54,277 nucleotides of DNA from Bacteroidetes bacterium GWF2_35_48 (GCA_001769125.1 MEOG01000119.1:1-54277); one strand, 5' to 3'; positions 1 to 7,772 are shown, counted from the stretch's first letter. Notes: generated from the sequence alone by a model not told the origin. Program-made: numbers and translations.

Positions 1-1
1 T

Positions 2-97
2 ATAAAAAAAATAAAAATTAATGGAAGCTGGTATCTCTCCGAAATTACTAAGCCGGTTAAAGCTCTCCTTGATAAGCTAAAATTAGATATTACGTAA
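2..97 (+). CDS. IS transposase, C-terminal fragment (contig-edge partial)
   Basis: An open frame enters from the left edge and ends at a TAA at 95-97. It encodes about 31 residues ending in WYLSEITKPVKALLDKL and a short tail. The same peptide is encoded, inverted, at the right edge of the window, so it belongs to a multicopy gene. A transposase is the natural reading because contigs often break at insertion sequences, but the fragment holds no catalytic motif and I cannot name the family. Confidence 0.5.
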   Translation: MKKIKINGSWYLSEITKPVKALLDKLKLDIT

Positions 98-124
98 AAA
101 AATGGCGGAGTTATGGTTTAATTT
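6..124 (+). mobile_element. IS end, left copy of a 119-bp inverted contig-terminal repeat
   Basis: Bases 6-124 match the reverse complement of 54159-54277 with one mismatch (A at 100 here, C in the other copy). The match covers the transposase tail and about 27 bp beyond its stop, ending at 124, which should be close to the 3' terminus of the element. The tip reads TGGCGGAGTTATGGTTTAAT. Target duplications cannot be checked because the other ends lie outside the window. Confidence 0.65.
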
Positions 125-406
125 GAGTATTACCGGTTAATGAAAATAAATTCAATAGTGCGGCGGTAGATGTTCAATAGGTGTACAATTGTTGATGCAA
201 TAAATGTTCAATTATTGATTCGATAGATGTTCAATTGTTAGTTCAATAGGTGTACAATTGTTTGTTCGGTAGATGTACAATTGTATTCCTACCGAATTTC
301 TATCGAATTTCTATTGTATTCCTATTGTATTCTTAATTCTTAATTCTTAATTCCTACATTTCGTAACCTGCCAGCCGAAAGCATGCAGGCTGATTCCTAA
401 TTTCTC
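98..406. other. Non-coding stretch between IS remnant and DUF4293 gene
   Basis: This 309-bp stretch holds the IS tip (to 124), an 11-bp-type repeat tract (about 149-330), four heptamer-like TTCTTAA units (about 330-352) and a short segment containing CCTGCC...GCAGG complementarity (about 370-391). No protein gene or tRNA is visible. Confidence 0.6.
149..330. repeat. 11-bp-type degenerate repeat tract, copy 1
   Basis: About seven units with the core CRRTAG followed by RTGTW (for example CAATAGGTGTA, CGATAGATGTT, CGGTAGATGTA) occupy 149-275. They are followed by units with the complementary core CTAYYG (ATTCCTACCGA, ATTTCTATCGA, ATTCCTATTGT) to about 330. The two halves are therefore inverted relative to each other. 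A larger tract with the same cores and the same left-right order lies at 11630-12218. Both tracts fill the gap between convergent genes. Confidence 0.75.
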
Positions 407-856
407 CTACCTTATCCTATCCAACGAGCGAACTAACTTCTCGTCTTTCTTTATATATTTATAAGAAAGCAATTGTAAAATTAATGCCAGAATTGGCAAA
501 ACAACAGACCATCTGAACTGAAATTCACTTGGCTTTAGTGTTTGAAAGTGAAAAACAATAAGACCAATGACTCCAATTAAAAGAATCGCATTCAGAATAC
601 AAAGTTTCATTTGAAGAACTCTTTTTTTGTAAAGGAAAATACAAACCAATGTAATGAATGCCGTAATCAGAATAATTAGCATCAGGGGTGTTGTGCTTAT
701 TCCTTTATTCAGTTCAAAAGCAATCGTTTTTATTCCAAAAGCTGAAAAAGAATAATCCTGACCATTAATTTTCAGATAGGCAAAATCTGTAAAACAAAAC
801 ACAATTGTTACTGTTGCCGCAAGGAGCAGGAAAATAGATTGAATTCTTTGTATCAT
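407..856 (-). CDS. DUF4293 family membrane protein
   Basis: This is a 149-residue protein with four hydrophobic segments (roughly residues 5-25, 55-75, 82-102 and 117-133) and a Lys/Arg-rich C-terminus. The opening MIQRIQSIFLLLA and the four-helix plan are typical of the DUF4293 proteins found almost only in Bacteroidota. The function is unknown. A promoter of the TTG-N19-TATTTTTG type lies just upstream (871-900). The gene runs toward the repeat tract at 149-330 and has no co-directional neighbour, so it is probably monocistronic. Confidence 0.8.
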   Translation of the reverse strand: MIQRIQSIFLLLAATVTIVFCFTDFAYLKINGQDYSFSAFGIKTIAFELNKGISTTPLMLIILITAFITLVCIFLYKKRVLQMKLCILNAILLIGVIGLIVFHFQTLKPSEFQFRWSVVLPILALILQLLSYKYIKKDEKLVRSLDRIR

Positions 857-870
857 AACGTTTTTTTTTG

Positions 871-900
871 CAAAAATATAAAAGCCTGTTGAAAAAACAA
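871..900 (-). promoter_or_regulatory. Bacteroidota-type promoter of the DUF4293 gene
   Basis: On the minus strand, TTG (900-898) and TATTTTTG (878-871) are separated by 19 bases. This matches the primary-sigma consensus TTTG-N19-TAnnTTTG, with the predicted start about 10 bases before the ATG at 856. Confidence 0.6.
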
Positions 901-912
901 TTTATAGTTTTA

Positions 913-990
913 TAAAAAAAAGAAAGGAAGCCTTTAGGCTTCCTTCGAGTTGGGTTAGTTTGTTAGTACAAAATTAAACCATTTAATTCT
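913..990 (-). ncRNA. Predicted small RNA with its own promoter and terminator
   Basis: On the minus strand a perfect TATCTTTG box (1002-995) is followed by a transcript region of about 75 nt that encodes nothing. It begins with a 7-bp hairpin, AATTAAA-TGG-TTTAATT (988-972). An A/C-rich unpaired stretch follows (about 970-947). It ends with a 10-bp hairpin AAGGAAGCCT/AGGCTTCCTT (945-924) and a T-rich tail (923-914). The only ATG gives a two-codon ORF (ATG GTT TAA) inside the first hairpin. I do not recognise the family. The alternative is an orphan promoter and terminator with no regulatory RNA. Confidence 0.45.
924..945 (-). terminator. Rho-independent terminator of the predicted small RNA
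   Basis: The 10-bp inverted repeat at 924-933/936-945 is followed on the minus strand by TCTTTTTTTT (923-914). The U-tract is on the minus-strand side only, so it terminates leftward transcription starting beyond 945, where no protein gene exists in that direction. Confidence 0.75.
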
Positions 991-994
991 GATA

Positions 995-1026
995 CAAAGA
1001 TACAACTTGAATGTCTTTTAACCAAT
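995..1026 (-). promoter_or_regulatory. Bacteroidota-type promoter driving the predicted small RNA
   Basis: On the minus strand ATTG (1026-1023), then 20 bases, then TATCTTTG (1002-995). The -7 box is a perfect match to TAnnTTTG. The predicted start falls at about 988-990, at the foot of the first hairpin. Confidence 0.6.
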
Positions 1027-1103
1027 GTCTTTCAATAGTTGTGTGTATATTTCATTACAGTTAAAAACCTATTAAAAAATAGGATTTCAATTAAAGAAAT
1101 TAT

Positions 1104-1111
1104 TATATTTG
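1104..1111 (+). promoter_or_regulatory. Possible -7 box (TATATTTG) abutting the crp-type start codon
   Basis: TATATTTG ends 5 bases before the ATG at 1117. No good TTTG box is seen 19-20 bases upstream, so the call is weak. If used, translation would start at or next to the first transcribed base. Confidence 0.35.
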
Positions 1112-1116
1112 ACGCC

Positions 1117-1809
1117 ATGAAACAGATAATTAATCGTTCAAATAGTTTGATTAATAATGAGATGAATTTATTCTTGAGTCACTTGACTGAAGAAGAGTTG
1201 GGCATTTATTGCAAGCATCGGGTTGAACTTAAATTTAAAAAGGGACAGGATATTTGCAAGCAGGGATCCTTTGCAAATCATGTTTTTTATTTAAAGGAGG
1301 GTTTGGTTAAATTATATACCGAAGGTGATAAGAAAAATATTATTCTCAGCGTATACAAACCTCCTGTTTATGTCGGATTACTTTCTCTTTTTGGCGAAAA
1401 TTTTTATCAGTTTTCGCTCTCTGCCCTTGAAGATTCAAAAGTTTGCCTTATCGAACTGGACTGGTTTAAAAAGCTTATTACCTTAAATGGAAATTTTGGA
1501 TTGGAAGTTATTACGTATTTGTCGCAATCTGCAAATTATATTCTGCATAATAAGATAAAAATGGGACAAAAACAGATGAGAGGAAAAGTTGCTTCGGTTG
1601 TCTTATTTTTTTATAGAAATATTTTTGAAAAACTTGATTTTACACTTCCCATAACCAGAAAAGAAATGGCTGAATTTGCAGGATTATCAACTGAAAATCT
1701 TATAACCGCTTTGTCTGAATTTCGTAAAGACAAGCTCATTGAAGTTGATGGGAAAAAAATTAATATTCTGAATGCAGCAGGTTTGGAAGAAATTAGTAAC
1801 CACTATTGA
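1117..1809 (+). CDS. Crp/Fnr family transcriptional regulator
   Basis: This 230-residue protein has a cyclic-nucleotide-binding-like jelly roll (about residues 30-115, with the GQDICKQG and FYLKEGLVK strands) and a C-terminal Crp-type winged helix (about 178-225, TRKEMAEFAGLSTENLI). No Cys cluster suggests an Fe-S Fnr. The Arg and Glu contacts for cAMP are not evident, so the ligand is unknown. The frame is open further upstream to an ATG at 1039. I chose 1117 because a TATATTTG box sits only 5 bases before it, which would give a leaderless or nearly leaderless mRNA. Its 3' end overlaps the stop of the convergent ABC gene by 7 bp. Confidence 0.85.
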   Translation: MKQIINRSNSLINNEMNLFLSHLTEEELGIYCKHRVELKFKKGQDICKQGSFANHVFYLKEGLVKLYTEGDKKNIILSVYKPPVYVGLLSLFGENFYQFSLSALEDSKVCLIELDWFKKLITLNGNFGLEVITYLSQSANYILHNKIKMGQKQMRGKVASVVLFFYRNIFEKLDFTLPITRKEMAEFAGLSTENLITALSEFRKDKLIEVDGKKINILNAAGLEEISNHY

Positions 1810-3530
1810 TCAACTGTTTCTGATATTTTTATTAAAGGAATAGCGCCAATAAGCTTTTTCGTGTATTCTTTTTCGGGAGAATTGTAAATCTGATCAGCCT
1901 CTCCCATCTCCTCAATCTGTCCATTTTGCATTACCACCATTCTGTCCGACATATATTTTACTACAGAAAGATCATGTGAAATAAATATAAAGGTAAGCTT
2001 AAATTCTTCTTTTAAAGAATTTAATAAATTCAGAACTTGTGCCTGTACAGAGACATCCAGCGCAGAGACGGATTCATCGCAAATAATAAATTCCGGTTGA
2101 ACGGCAAGTGCGCGCGCAATACCAATTCGTTGTCGTTGCCCTCCCGAAAATTCATGTGGATAACGAGCGTAATGAGAACTTTCTAATCCGACTTTCTGCA
2201 ATAATTCCAGTGCAATTTGTTTGCGATCATTATTGTTTTTTCCAATACCATGAACAATCATGGGCTCGGTAATCGTGTCGCCAACAGTGAGCCTTGGGTT
2301 CAGCGAGGAATAGGGATCCTGAAAAATAATCTGAATTTTTTTTCTGAATTTACGGATTTCAGTGCTGCTGAGTTTGTTTAACGCAATTTCATTGTAATGG
2401 ATATCTCCTTGCGCATTTTCTGTTAATTGAAGAATGGTTCTACCCAGAGTGGTTTTACCGCAACCTGATTCTCCGACCAATCCTAATGTTTCGCCTTTAT
2501 ATACATCAAAGCTGACATTATTGACTGCAATAAACTCTTTTGTTGTTTTGCCCATCATATTTTTTTTAACAGGAAAGACAACTTTCAGGTTTGTTATTTT
2601 CAGGATGGGGTCTTTTTCATAAATATTTTCATGAAATATTTTTCTTTCTTCATTAGAAATAATAATGGGAATATGTTCTTTGCCATCAAGAAAATCGGAT
2701 ACCACAGCAAGAGTTTTTACTCTGTTTACCGTTGATGGACGGCATGCAAGCAGACCCTTTGTATATGCATTCTGGGGGTTGGAAAGCAGGTCGCGGGTTT
2801 TTCCTTCTTCCATAATTTTTCCTTTATACATCACCAAAACCCGGTGGGCAATATCTGCAATCACTCCCAAATCATGAGAAATAAAAATAATACTCAAATT
2901 GTATTTTGCCTGCAGATTTTTCAGAAGTTCGAGTATTGTTTTCTGAACTGTTACATCAAGGGCAGTTGTAGGCTCATCTGCAATTATCAGCGAAGGATTA
3001 CAGCTCATGGCCATTGCAATCATCACACGTTGTTTTTGCCCTCCGGAAAGCTGAAAGGGATAACTGTTAAAAGCTTTTTCAGGATCGGGAAGCAATACTT
3101 CGGAAAATAAGTGCAGCACTTTTTCTTTTGCTTGTTTTTTTGAAATTTTATTGTGTGCAAGAATGGCTTCCACAACCTGATTACCGCATGTAAAGACAGG
3201 ATTCAGGGAGGTCATGGGTTCCTGAAATATCATTGCAATTTTATTCCCGCGTAAATGTCTTTTATAATTTTCATCGGCGTGTAATAAATTTATTTTATGT
3301 TCCTCGCTTTCGTGAAAAATAATTTCGCCTGATGAAATAATTGCCGATGGCGGAAGCAATCCCATAATTGCAAGAGAAGAAATAGATTTGCCCGAGCCTG
3401 ATTCCCCAACAATGCCAATAGTTTCTCCTTTTTTTAAAGAAAAAGAAAAATTAGTTACAGCATCAAATAATTGACCATCTACCGAAAACTGAATACTGAG
3501 ATTTTTTATTTCAAGAATCTGACATTTCAT
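1803..3530 (-). CDS. Oligo/dipeptide ABC transporter, fused dual ATPase
   Basis: This 575-residue protein carries two complete ABC ATPase domains, corresponding to fused DppD and DppF. The first has Walker A GESGSGKS (42-49), signature LSGGQKQRV and Walker B LIIADEPTTALD. The second has Walker A GESGCGKT, signature FSGGQRQRI and FIICDESVSALD. Each is followed by an oligopeptide-type C-terminal extension. It would power uptake of peptides or similar solutes on the cytoplasmic side of an inner-membrane permease. No permease or binding protein is adjacent, which is common for this fused form. The gene overlaps tail-to-tail with the Crp-type gene by 7 bp. Confidence 0.9.
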   Translation of the reverse strand: MKCQILEIKNLSIQFSVDGQLFDAVTNFSFSLKKGETIGIVGESGSGKSISSLAIMGLLPPSAIISSGEIIFHESEEHKINLLHADENYKRHLRGNKIAMIFQEPMTSLNPVFTCGNQVVEAILAHNKISKKQAKEKVLHLFSEVLLPDPEKAFNSYPFQLSGGQKQRVMIAMAMSCNPSLIIADEPTTALDVTVQKTILELLKNLQAKYNLSIIFISHDLGVIADIAHRVLVMYKGKIMEEGKTRDLLSNPQNAYTKGLLACRPSTVNRVKTLAVVSDFLDGKEHIPIIISNEERKIFHENIYEKDPILKITNLKVVFPVKKNMMGKTTKEFIAVNNVSFDVYKGETLGLVGESGCGKTTLGRTILQLTENAQGDIHYNEIALNKLSSTEIRKFRKKIQIIFQDPYSSLNPRLTVGDTITEPMIVHGIGKNNNDRKQIALELLQKVGLESSHYARYPHEFSGGQRQRIGIARALAVQPEFIICDESVSALDVSVQAQVLNLLNSLKEEFKLTFIFISHDLSVVKYMSDRMVVMQNGQIEEMGEADQIYNSPEKEYTKKLIGAIPLIKISETVDQ

Positions 3531-3647
3531 GATTTTTCAAAAATACAATAATTTTTGAGCTTACATGCTGAACTAAAGAAAATCCTGTTAATTTTGTGCA
3601 CCGAAATATCTTGTTTACAGAGAGTTTCAAGAAAAATAAATATTTTT

Positions 3648-3673
3648 GGGAACGTTTTAAAAAAACGATAGTC
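3648..3673 (+). promoter_or_regulatory. ECF-type promoter before the sigma factor gene
   Basis: GGGAAC (3648-3653) and GTC (3671-3673) are separated by 17 bases, with GTTTTAAAAAAA directly after the -35 element. This resembles the GGAAC-N16-GTC promoters read by many ECF sigma factors. A nearly identical copy is at 6023-6047. The predicted start lies about 10 bases before the sigma ATG at 3690, giving a very short leader. The position suggests autoregulation. Confidence 0.6.
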
Positions 3674-3689
3674 TATTGAATGGGAAATA

Positions 3690-4316
3690 ATGTATGACGA
3701 GGCGAAAATAATCGAAGGATGCAGGAAATACAACAAGCAGGCGCAAAAAATGCTGTATGAAAAATACGCGCCCATGCTTAGGGGGATTTGTCTTCGTTAC
3801 GTTAATAACCCACAGGAGGCTAAAGATATTGTACAGGACGGCTTTCTGAAAGTTTTTTCAAATATTTCCCAGTTTAAAGGGCAAGGTTCTTTTGAAGGTT
3901 GGCTTAAACGTATTTTCGTGAATACTGCGATTACACATTTTAATAAAAACAAAAAACATTATTATCATTCGGATATTACAGAAATACGCGAAACAAGCAT
4001 AAATAGTCAGGCAGAGGATACTGAGAATTCTTCAGAAATTGAAATTGATTTAAGCGATGTTGATGAAAATACTATTGATTACAATATGATAAAAAATGCT
4101 GAATTTTCTCAGGAAGAATTGCTCGAAGCCTTGAAAGTTGTTCCTGAAATGTTCAGAATCGTTTTTAATCTGTATGCTGTAGAAAATTATCAACACAAAG
4201 ATATTGCAGATGTGCTGAAGATTGACGAAAACACTTCAAGAACAAGATTATTGAGAGCAAAAAAAATTATCCAAAGAGAACTTTATAAAATGAGCATAAA
4301 AAAATTAGCAAAATAA
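3690..4316 (+). CDS. ECF RNA polymerase sigma factor
   Basis: This 208-residue protein has sigma-70 region 2 (about 22-95, with NPQEAKDIVQDGFLKVF and SFEGWLKRIFVNT) and region 4 (about 140-200, with ENYQHKDIADVLKIDENTSRTRL). Between them lies an acidic Ser/Glu/Asp-rich linker of about 45 residues, longer than in many ECF factors. It starts an apparent operon with the membrane protein (8 bp downstream) and the barrel protein. The shared promoter motif at 3648 and 6023 suggests that it drives its own operon and the secreted protein gene at 6092. Confidence 0.92.
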   Translation: MYDEAKIIEGCRKYNKQAQKMLYEKYAPMLRGICLRYVNNPQEAKDIVQDGFLKVFSNISQFKGQGSFEGWLKRIFVNTAITHFNKNKKHYYHSDITEIRETSINSQAEDTENSSEIEIDLSDVDENTIDYNMIKNAEFSQEELLEALKVVPEMFRIVFNLYAVENYQHKDIADVLKIDENTSRTRLLRAKKIIQRELYKMSIKKLAK

Positions 4317-4323
4317 TTGCTTG

Positions 4324-5040
4324 ATGATTGAAAAAGATCACATAGAAAATTTATACGAAAAATCTTTTGAGGATTTTTCTGATGCATCCGATGCCGGTGA
4401 TTGGGCTGCGCTTTCCGGTAAGGTTGCAAAGCAAAATTTCATGAAATTCGGATTGTCTCATTTTAATATCTATTACACGTTATTAATTGTTTCTGTTATA
4501 ACCATAGCAGGTGTTTTTTTCATGCAAAACAGCAAAAATGTTTCTGCTTCTTCTGAAAATTCTGTACCTGAAACACAAAACAAAGTTGTAGCACCTGCGG
4601 AAAATAAAACGAATGAAGACAATATTAAGGATGCAGCATTTGATGTCTCTATTAAAGAAAAAATTGAAAATGCTAATGAGGAAAGTGTAATTGAGAAGAA
4701 GACGAATTCAAAGAATAACTCAGAAATTATTTATTCAGCCCCTGACAAAAAACAAGTTCAGGAAAATAAAAATCTGAATCAAGAGAAAGTAAAGGATACT
4801 CCTGTTAAAGAAGAAATAATTAATAAAGAAAGTCCGGTTCAGAATAGTAAAGAAGAGCTTCCTGTTATTACACATCCAGAGGAAAATGCTAAAGATATTC
4901 CAGCCGATGTAAATCAAATAAAAGAACAAACCAAACCTGCTCCTGTCAGAAAAACGATAAGCATCGAACAGCATGATACAATATATAAAAATGATACGGT
5001 GATGGTAAAAGGGAAGTTAAAATTCAAGAAGAGGAATTAA
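4324..5040 (+). CDS. Single-pass membrane protein of the sigma operon (possible anti-sigma role)
   Basis: This 238-residue protein has a short N-terminal cytoplasmic domain (about 1-42, including DAGDWAALSGKVAKQNF). One membrane helix follows (about 48-64). A long Lys/Glu/Asn-rich low-complexity tail comes next, and the C-terminus contains HDTIYKNDTVMVKGKLKFKK. It starts 8 bp after the sigma stop at the ATG at 4324; a TTG at 4321 is in frame but less likely. Position and topology fit an anti-sigma factor, but I see no recognisable anti-sigma domain or zinc motif, so that role is inference. Confidence 0.75.
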   Translation: MIEKDHIENLYEKSFEDFSDASDAGDWAALSGKVAKQNFMKFGLSHFNIYYTLLIVSVITIAGVFFMQNSKNVSASSENSVPETQNKVVAPAENKTNEDNIKDAAFDVSIKEKIENANEESVIEKKTNSKNNSEIIYSAPDKKQVQENKNLNQEKVKDTPVKEEIINKESPVQNSKEELPVITHPEENAKDIPADVNQIKEQTKPAPVRKTISIEQHDTIYKNDTVMVKGKLKFKKRN

Positions 5041-5053
5041 ATTACCTACACAC

Positions 5054-6004
5054 ATGCCCACTAAAATTTTTATTTTGTTTGTTTCCTTTTCATGTTTGAT
5101 TTCTCCCGGCGTTTTCTCAAATGTTTCTGATGCTATTTATTGTTTCAATAATCCTTCTAAAGATACAATAAGGGCAAGCAATGATTCTGTGATATACGAT
5201 ACGGTATATGTAAAAAAAGAACCTGTATATGTAAGCAAAGAAATTAAAGTGGATGACCCTGCAAGTATTGTTTATCTATCTCTGGGGTTTTATGCTTCTC
5301 CATTATTTTCTGCAAATAATTATTCTGTCAAATCGGAAACTTACGAGTTATATAAATTGAAATTAAGAGATGCTGTTTCTGAACGAACAGGTTTTACCCT
5401 TGGAGCTTATGCTTTATTCTTTAACAGAAAATTCAGAACAGAAATCGGCTTTGCCATTACCCGCATCAATGATGATTTTTTTTACACTGCAAAGCAAACA
5501 CTGATTGATTCAAGTTTAACAATCATTACAGATACCTTGGATGTATATTATATTGTATCAGGAACAGATACTTCTGCTGTATACATAACAGAGAACAGAC
5601 AGTTCACCCTTATTGATACATTGCAGAAAAAATATGAATATGAGCAAAAAAATACGATTACTAATTTTGAAATTCCTGTTCTTTTCGGATATGAATTGAA
5701 TTATAAGAAATTTGCAATTACTCCAAAAATAGGAGCAATTCCGGGTTTTGTAATACAGAAAAATGGTTTGATTATTGATGTGAATGATACGCTTCAAACA
5801 AGTCCTATTCAAACATATTTGAGTAATTTTTCATTTTCAATCTTAGCCTCTTTTAATTTTTCTTATGATGTAAATACCCGTTTAAGAATTTTTGCAGAAC
5901 CTTTTTATCGGAAATGGCTTTTAAATACTTTTTCTAATTCGTTTATTTTAAAAAACAGACCTTCTGCTTTTGGCATAAAGACAGGGGTTGTATATAATTT
6001 TTAA
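5054..6004 (+). CDS. Outer-membrane beta-barrel protein of the sigma operon
   Basis: This 316-residue protein has an N-terminal signal peptide (about 1-22), a short spacer with YDTVYVKKEPVYV, and then alternating amphipathic strands ending in a terminal aromatic (GVVYNF). That end is characteristic of outer-membrane barrels assembled by BAM. It lies 13 bp after the membrane protein gene and is probably co-transcribed with the sigma factor. The YDTVYVKK segment resembles the C-terminal DTIYKNDTVMVK of the preceding protein, a small similarity that may reflect a shared periplasmic module. The specific function is unknown. Confidence 0.75.
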   Translation: MPTKIFILFVSFSCLISPGVFSNVSDAIYCFNNPSKDTIRASNDSVIYDTVYVKKEPVYVSKEIKVDDPASIVYLSLGFYASPLFSANNYSVKSETYELYKLKLRDAVSERTGFTLGAYALFFNRKFRTEIGFAITRINDDFFYTAKQTLIDSSLTIITDTLDVYYIVSGTDTSAVYITENRQFTLIDTLQKKYEYEQKNTITNFEIPVLFGYELNYKKFAITPKIGAIPGFVIQKNGLIIDVNDTLQTSPIQTYLSNFSFSILASFNFSYDVNTRLRIFAEPFYRKWLLNTFSNSFILKNRPSAFGIKTGVVYNF

Positions 6005-6022
6005 TTTTTTTTCATTTTTCTC

Positions 6023-6047
6023 GGGAACGTTTTAAAAAATGATGGTC
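6023..6047 (+). promoter_or_regulatory. ECF-type promoter before the first PKD/T9SS gene
   Basis: GGGAAC (6023-6028) and GTC (6045-6047) are separated by 16 bases. The first 17 bases from GGGAAC match the motif at 3648 exactly, and the -10 surroundings are GATGGTC here versus GATAGTC there. The predicted start is about 40 bases before the ATG at 6092. Confidence 0.65.
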
Positions 6048-6091
6048 TTATTACTAAAGAAACAAATTTATAAACTTAAATTTATTGTATT

Positions 6092-7684
6092 ATGAGAAAA
6101 ATTTTTACCATCGCAGTCATGTTGTTGTTCGGAATTGCAGCACAGGCGCAGAACTATTGTCAGGCAGGTTTTGTATATACACAAGATCCGAATGGTACTA
6201 TTACATTATATGACAGTTCGTATTATCAGGGACAATTGGTAAGCAGCACCTGGCAGTTATTAAATGGAACAACGCTGACCGGAACAATGGTAACATATAC
6301 CTACACAGGTACCAGTCCGCTTTACATTTGTCACACAATTAATTCAAGTGACAGTTGTTCCAGCACTATTTGCGACACCCTTTATTTTGGAAACACAGGT
6401 TGTCAGGCTTATTTTTCATATAGCAATTATAATTTAAATTGTGGCCCTTTATGTCTTGAGTTTTCAGATTATTCTTCTGCATCGGATATTTCAAGCTGGA
6501 GCTGGTCTTTCGGCGATAGTACAACAAGCACTCTCCAGAATCCTGTTCATACATTTCCTGGTTATGGCTCATATTATGTTTGCCTGACAATAGCCAATAA
6601 TAATGGTTGCACAGACACATACTGCACATGGATTACTATTCAGGATCCACAAGTAAATTGCCAAGCCTACGTTAGTGTTGATACAATGAATCTAAATTGT
6701 GGTCCGAATTGCTTCCAGTTCTACGGTAATGCAAATTATCCTGCAAATGTTGTTAGCTGGACTTGGAATTTTGGAGATGGAACTTTCGACACGATTCAAA
6801 ATCCTGTTCACACTTTTTCAGCAGCAGGCACATATCAGGTTTGTCTTACAATAACAACATCTGATAGTTGTACTTCTTCTTCTTGTACTTATGTTTATGT
6901 ACAGGGAACTACGAACCCCTGCAATGGTTTGTATGTAATAACAAATCAGTATCAGGATTCTATGCCAAATAATACCGGAATTATTGTTGCCAATGTTTAT
7001 GGCGGTACAGCTCCTTTTACATACTTATGGAGTAACGGTGCAATCGGAAATAATATTCAGGCTTTACAATCGGGAATTTATTGTGTTACTGTTATAGACG
7101 CATCAGGTTGTACGGCAAGTTCGTGCGAAAATGTTTACACGGAAGAGCCTGTTGATTCATTATATACTACCCCTTGGGATACTTGTATAACAGTTACTGA
7201 ATATTATGTTGATTCTGTAAATGTACTCGACTCAAACAATGTTCAGGTAACATGGGTTATTATTGATAACGGAGGAAATTCTGTAACGTATGTAACAACA
7301 TATCCTTACAATCAGAATGGTGTTGTAGTGGTTTATTTAACGATAAATTGTATCGGATCAAAAGCTGTTACGATTTTAGAAAATAAAATTCAGATTAATG
7401 GAATTACAGGAATTAAAAATGAAAATAGCGAAAACAGCTCCCTTTCTGTTTATCCAAATCCTGTTAAAGAAAATGTTAATTTGTCTTTCATCAATGCAAA
7501 TTCAAGTGTTGCTACTGTAAAAATAATCAACGCGGCGGGTCAGCTTATTGCAGAAAATAATTACAATCTGACAAAGGGCAGCAATCTAATCAATATAAAT
7601 ACTGCAGGTTTTAAAGCCGGAGTATATTTCATTCAATTGATATCAGAAAACGGAACTGTTGTAACAAAAAGAATGGTAAAATAA
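6092..7684 (+). CDS. Secreted PKD/SprB-repeat protein with T9SS sorting domain
   Basis: This 530-residue protein has a signal peptide (about 1-20, ending AQAQ) and three PKD-like domains (about 22-100, 104-184 and 188-272; WSFGDSTTS and WNFGDGTFD mark the last two). A SprB-type repeat follows (about 293-345, GGTAPFTYLWSNG). A T9SS type A C-terminal domain closes the protein (about 452-530, YPNPVKENVNLSF to VVTKRMVK). The PKD units carry paired Cys (LNCGPLC, NGCTDTYC) that likely form disulfides outside the cell. It should be exported by Sec and then moved across the outer membrane by T9SS. Its ECF-type promoter matches that of the sigma gene upstream. Confidence 0.88.
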   Translation: MRKIFTIAVMLLFGIAAQAQNYCQAGFVYTQDPNGTITLYDSSYYQGQLVSSTWQLLNGTTLTGTMVTYTYTGTSPLYICHTINSSDSCSSTICDTLYFGNTGCQAYFSYSNYNLNCGPLCLEFSDYSSASDISSWSWSFGDSTTSTLQNPVHTFPGYGSYYVCLTIANNNGCTDTYCTWITIQDPQVNCQAYVSVDTMNLNCGPNCFQFYGNANYPANVVSWTWNFGDGTFDTIQNPVHTFSAAGTYQVCLTITTSDSCTSSSCTYVYVQGTTNPCNGLYVITNQYQDSMPNNTGIIVANVYGGTAPFTYLWSNGAIGNNIQALQSGIYCVTVIDASGCTASSCENVYTEEPVDSLYTTPWDTCITVTEYYVDSVNVLDSNNVQVTWVIIDNGGNSVTYVTTYPYNQNGVVVVYLTINCIGSKAVTILENKIQINGITGIKNENSENSSLSVYPNPVKENVNLSFINANSSVATVKIINAAGQLIAENNYNLTKGSNLININTAGFKAGVYFIQLISENGTVVTKRMVK

Positions 7685-7698
7685 TTTTAACACTAAAG

Positions 7699-7735
7699 AA
7701 AAGGGCTGTGCTTAGGTTCAGTCCTTTTTCTTTTT
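7699..7735 (+). terminator. Rho-independent terminator after the first PKD gene
   Basis: AAAAGGGCTG (7699-7708) pairs with CAGTCCTTTT (7719-7728) with one G-T wobble and is followed by a T-rich run to 7735. It separates the 6092 gene from the second PKD gene, which then needs its own promoter or read-through. Confidence 0.7.
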
Positions 7736-7772
7736 AAATTGATTAAATTCGGCTCGTAATAGGCATCATAAA

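Noticed and set aside
3527-3775. Minus-strand ORF overlapping the start of the sigma factor gene
   Set aside because: It overlaps the ECF promoter and the conserved N-terminus of the sigma factor, has no family features, and would place a gene over regulatory DNA.
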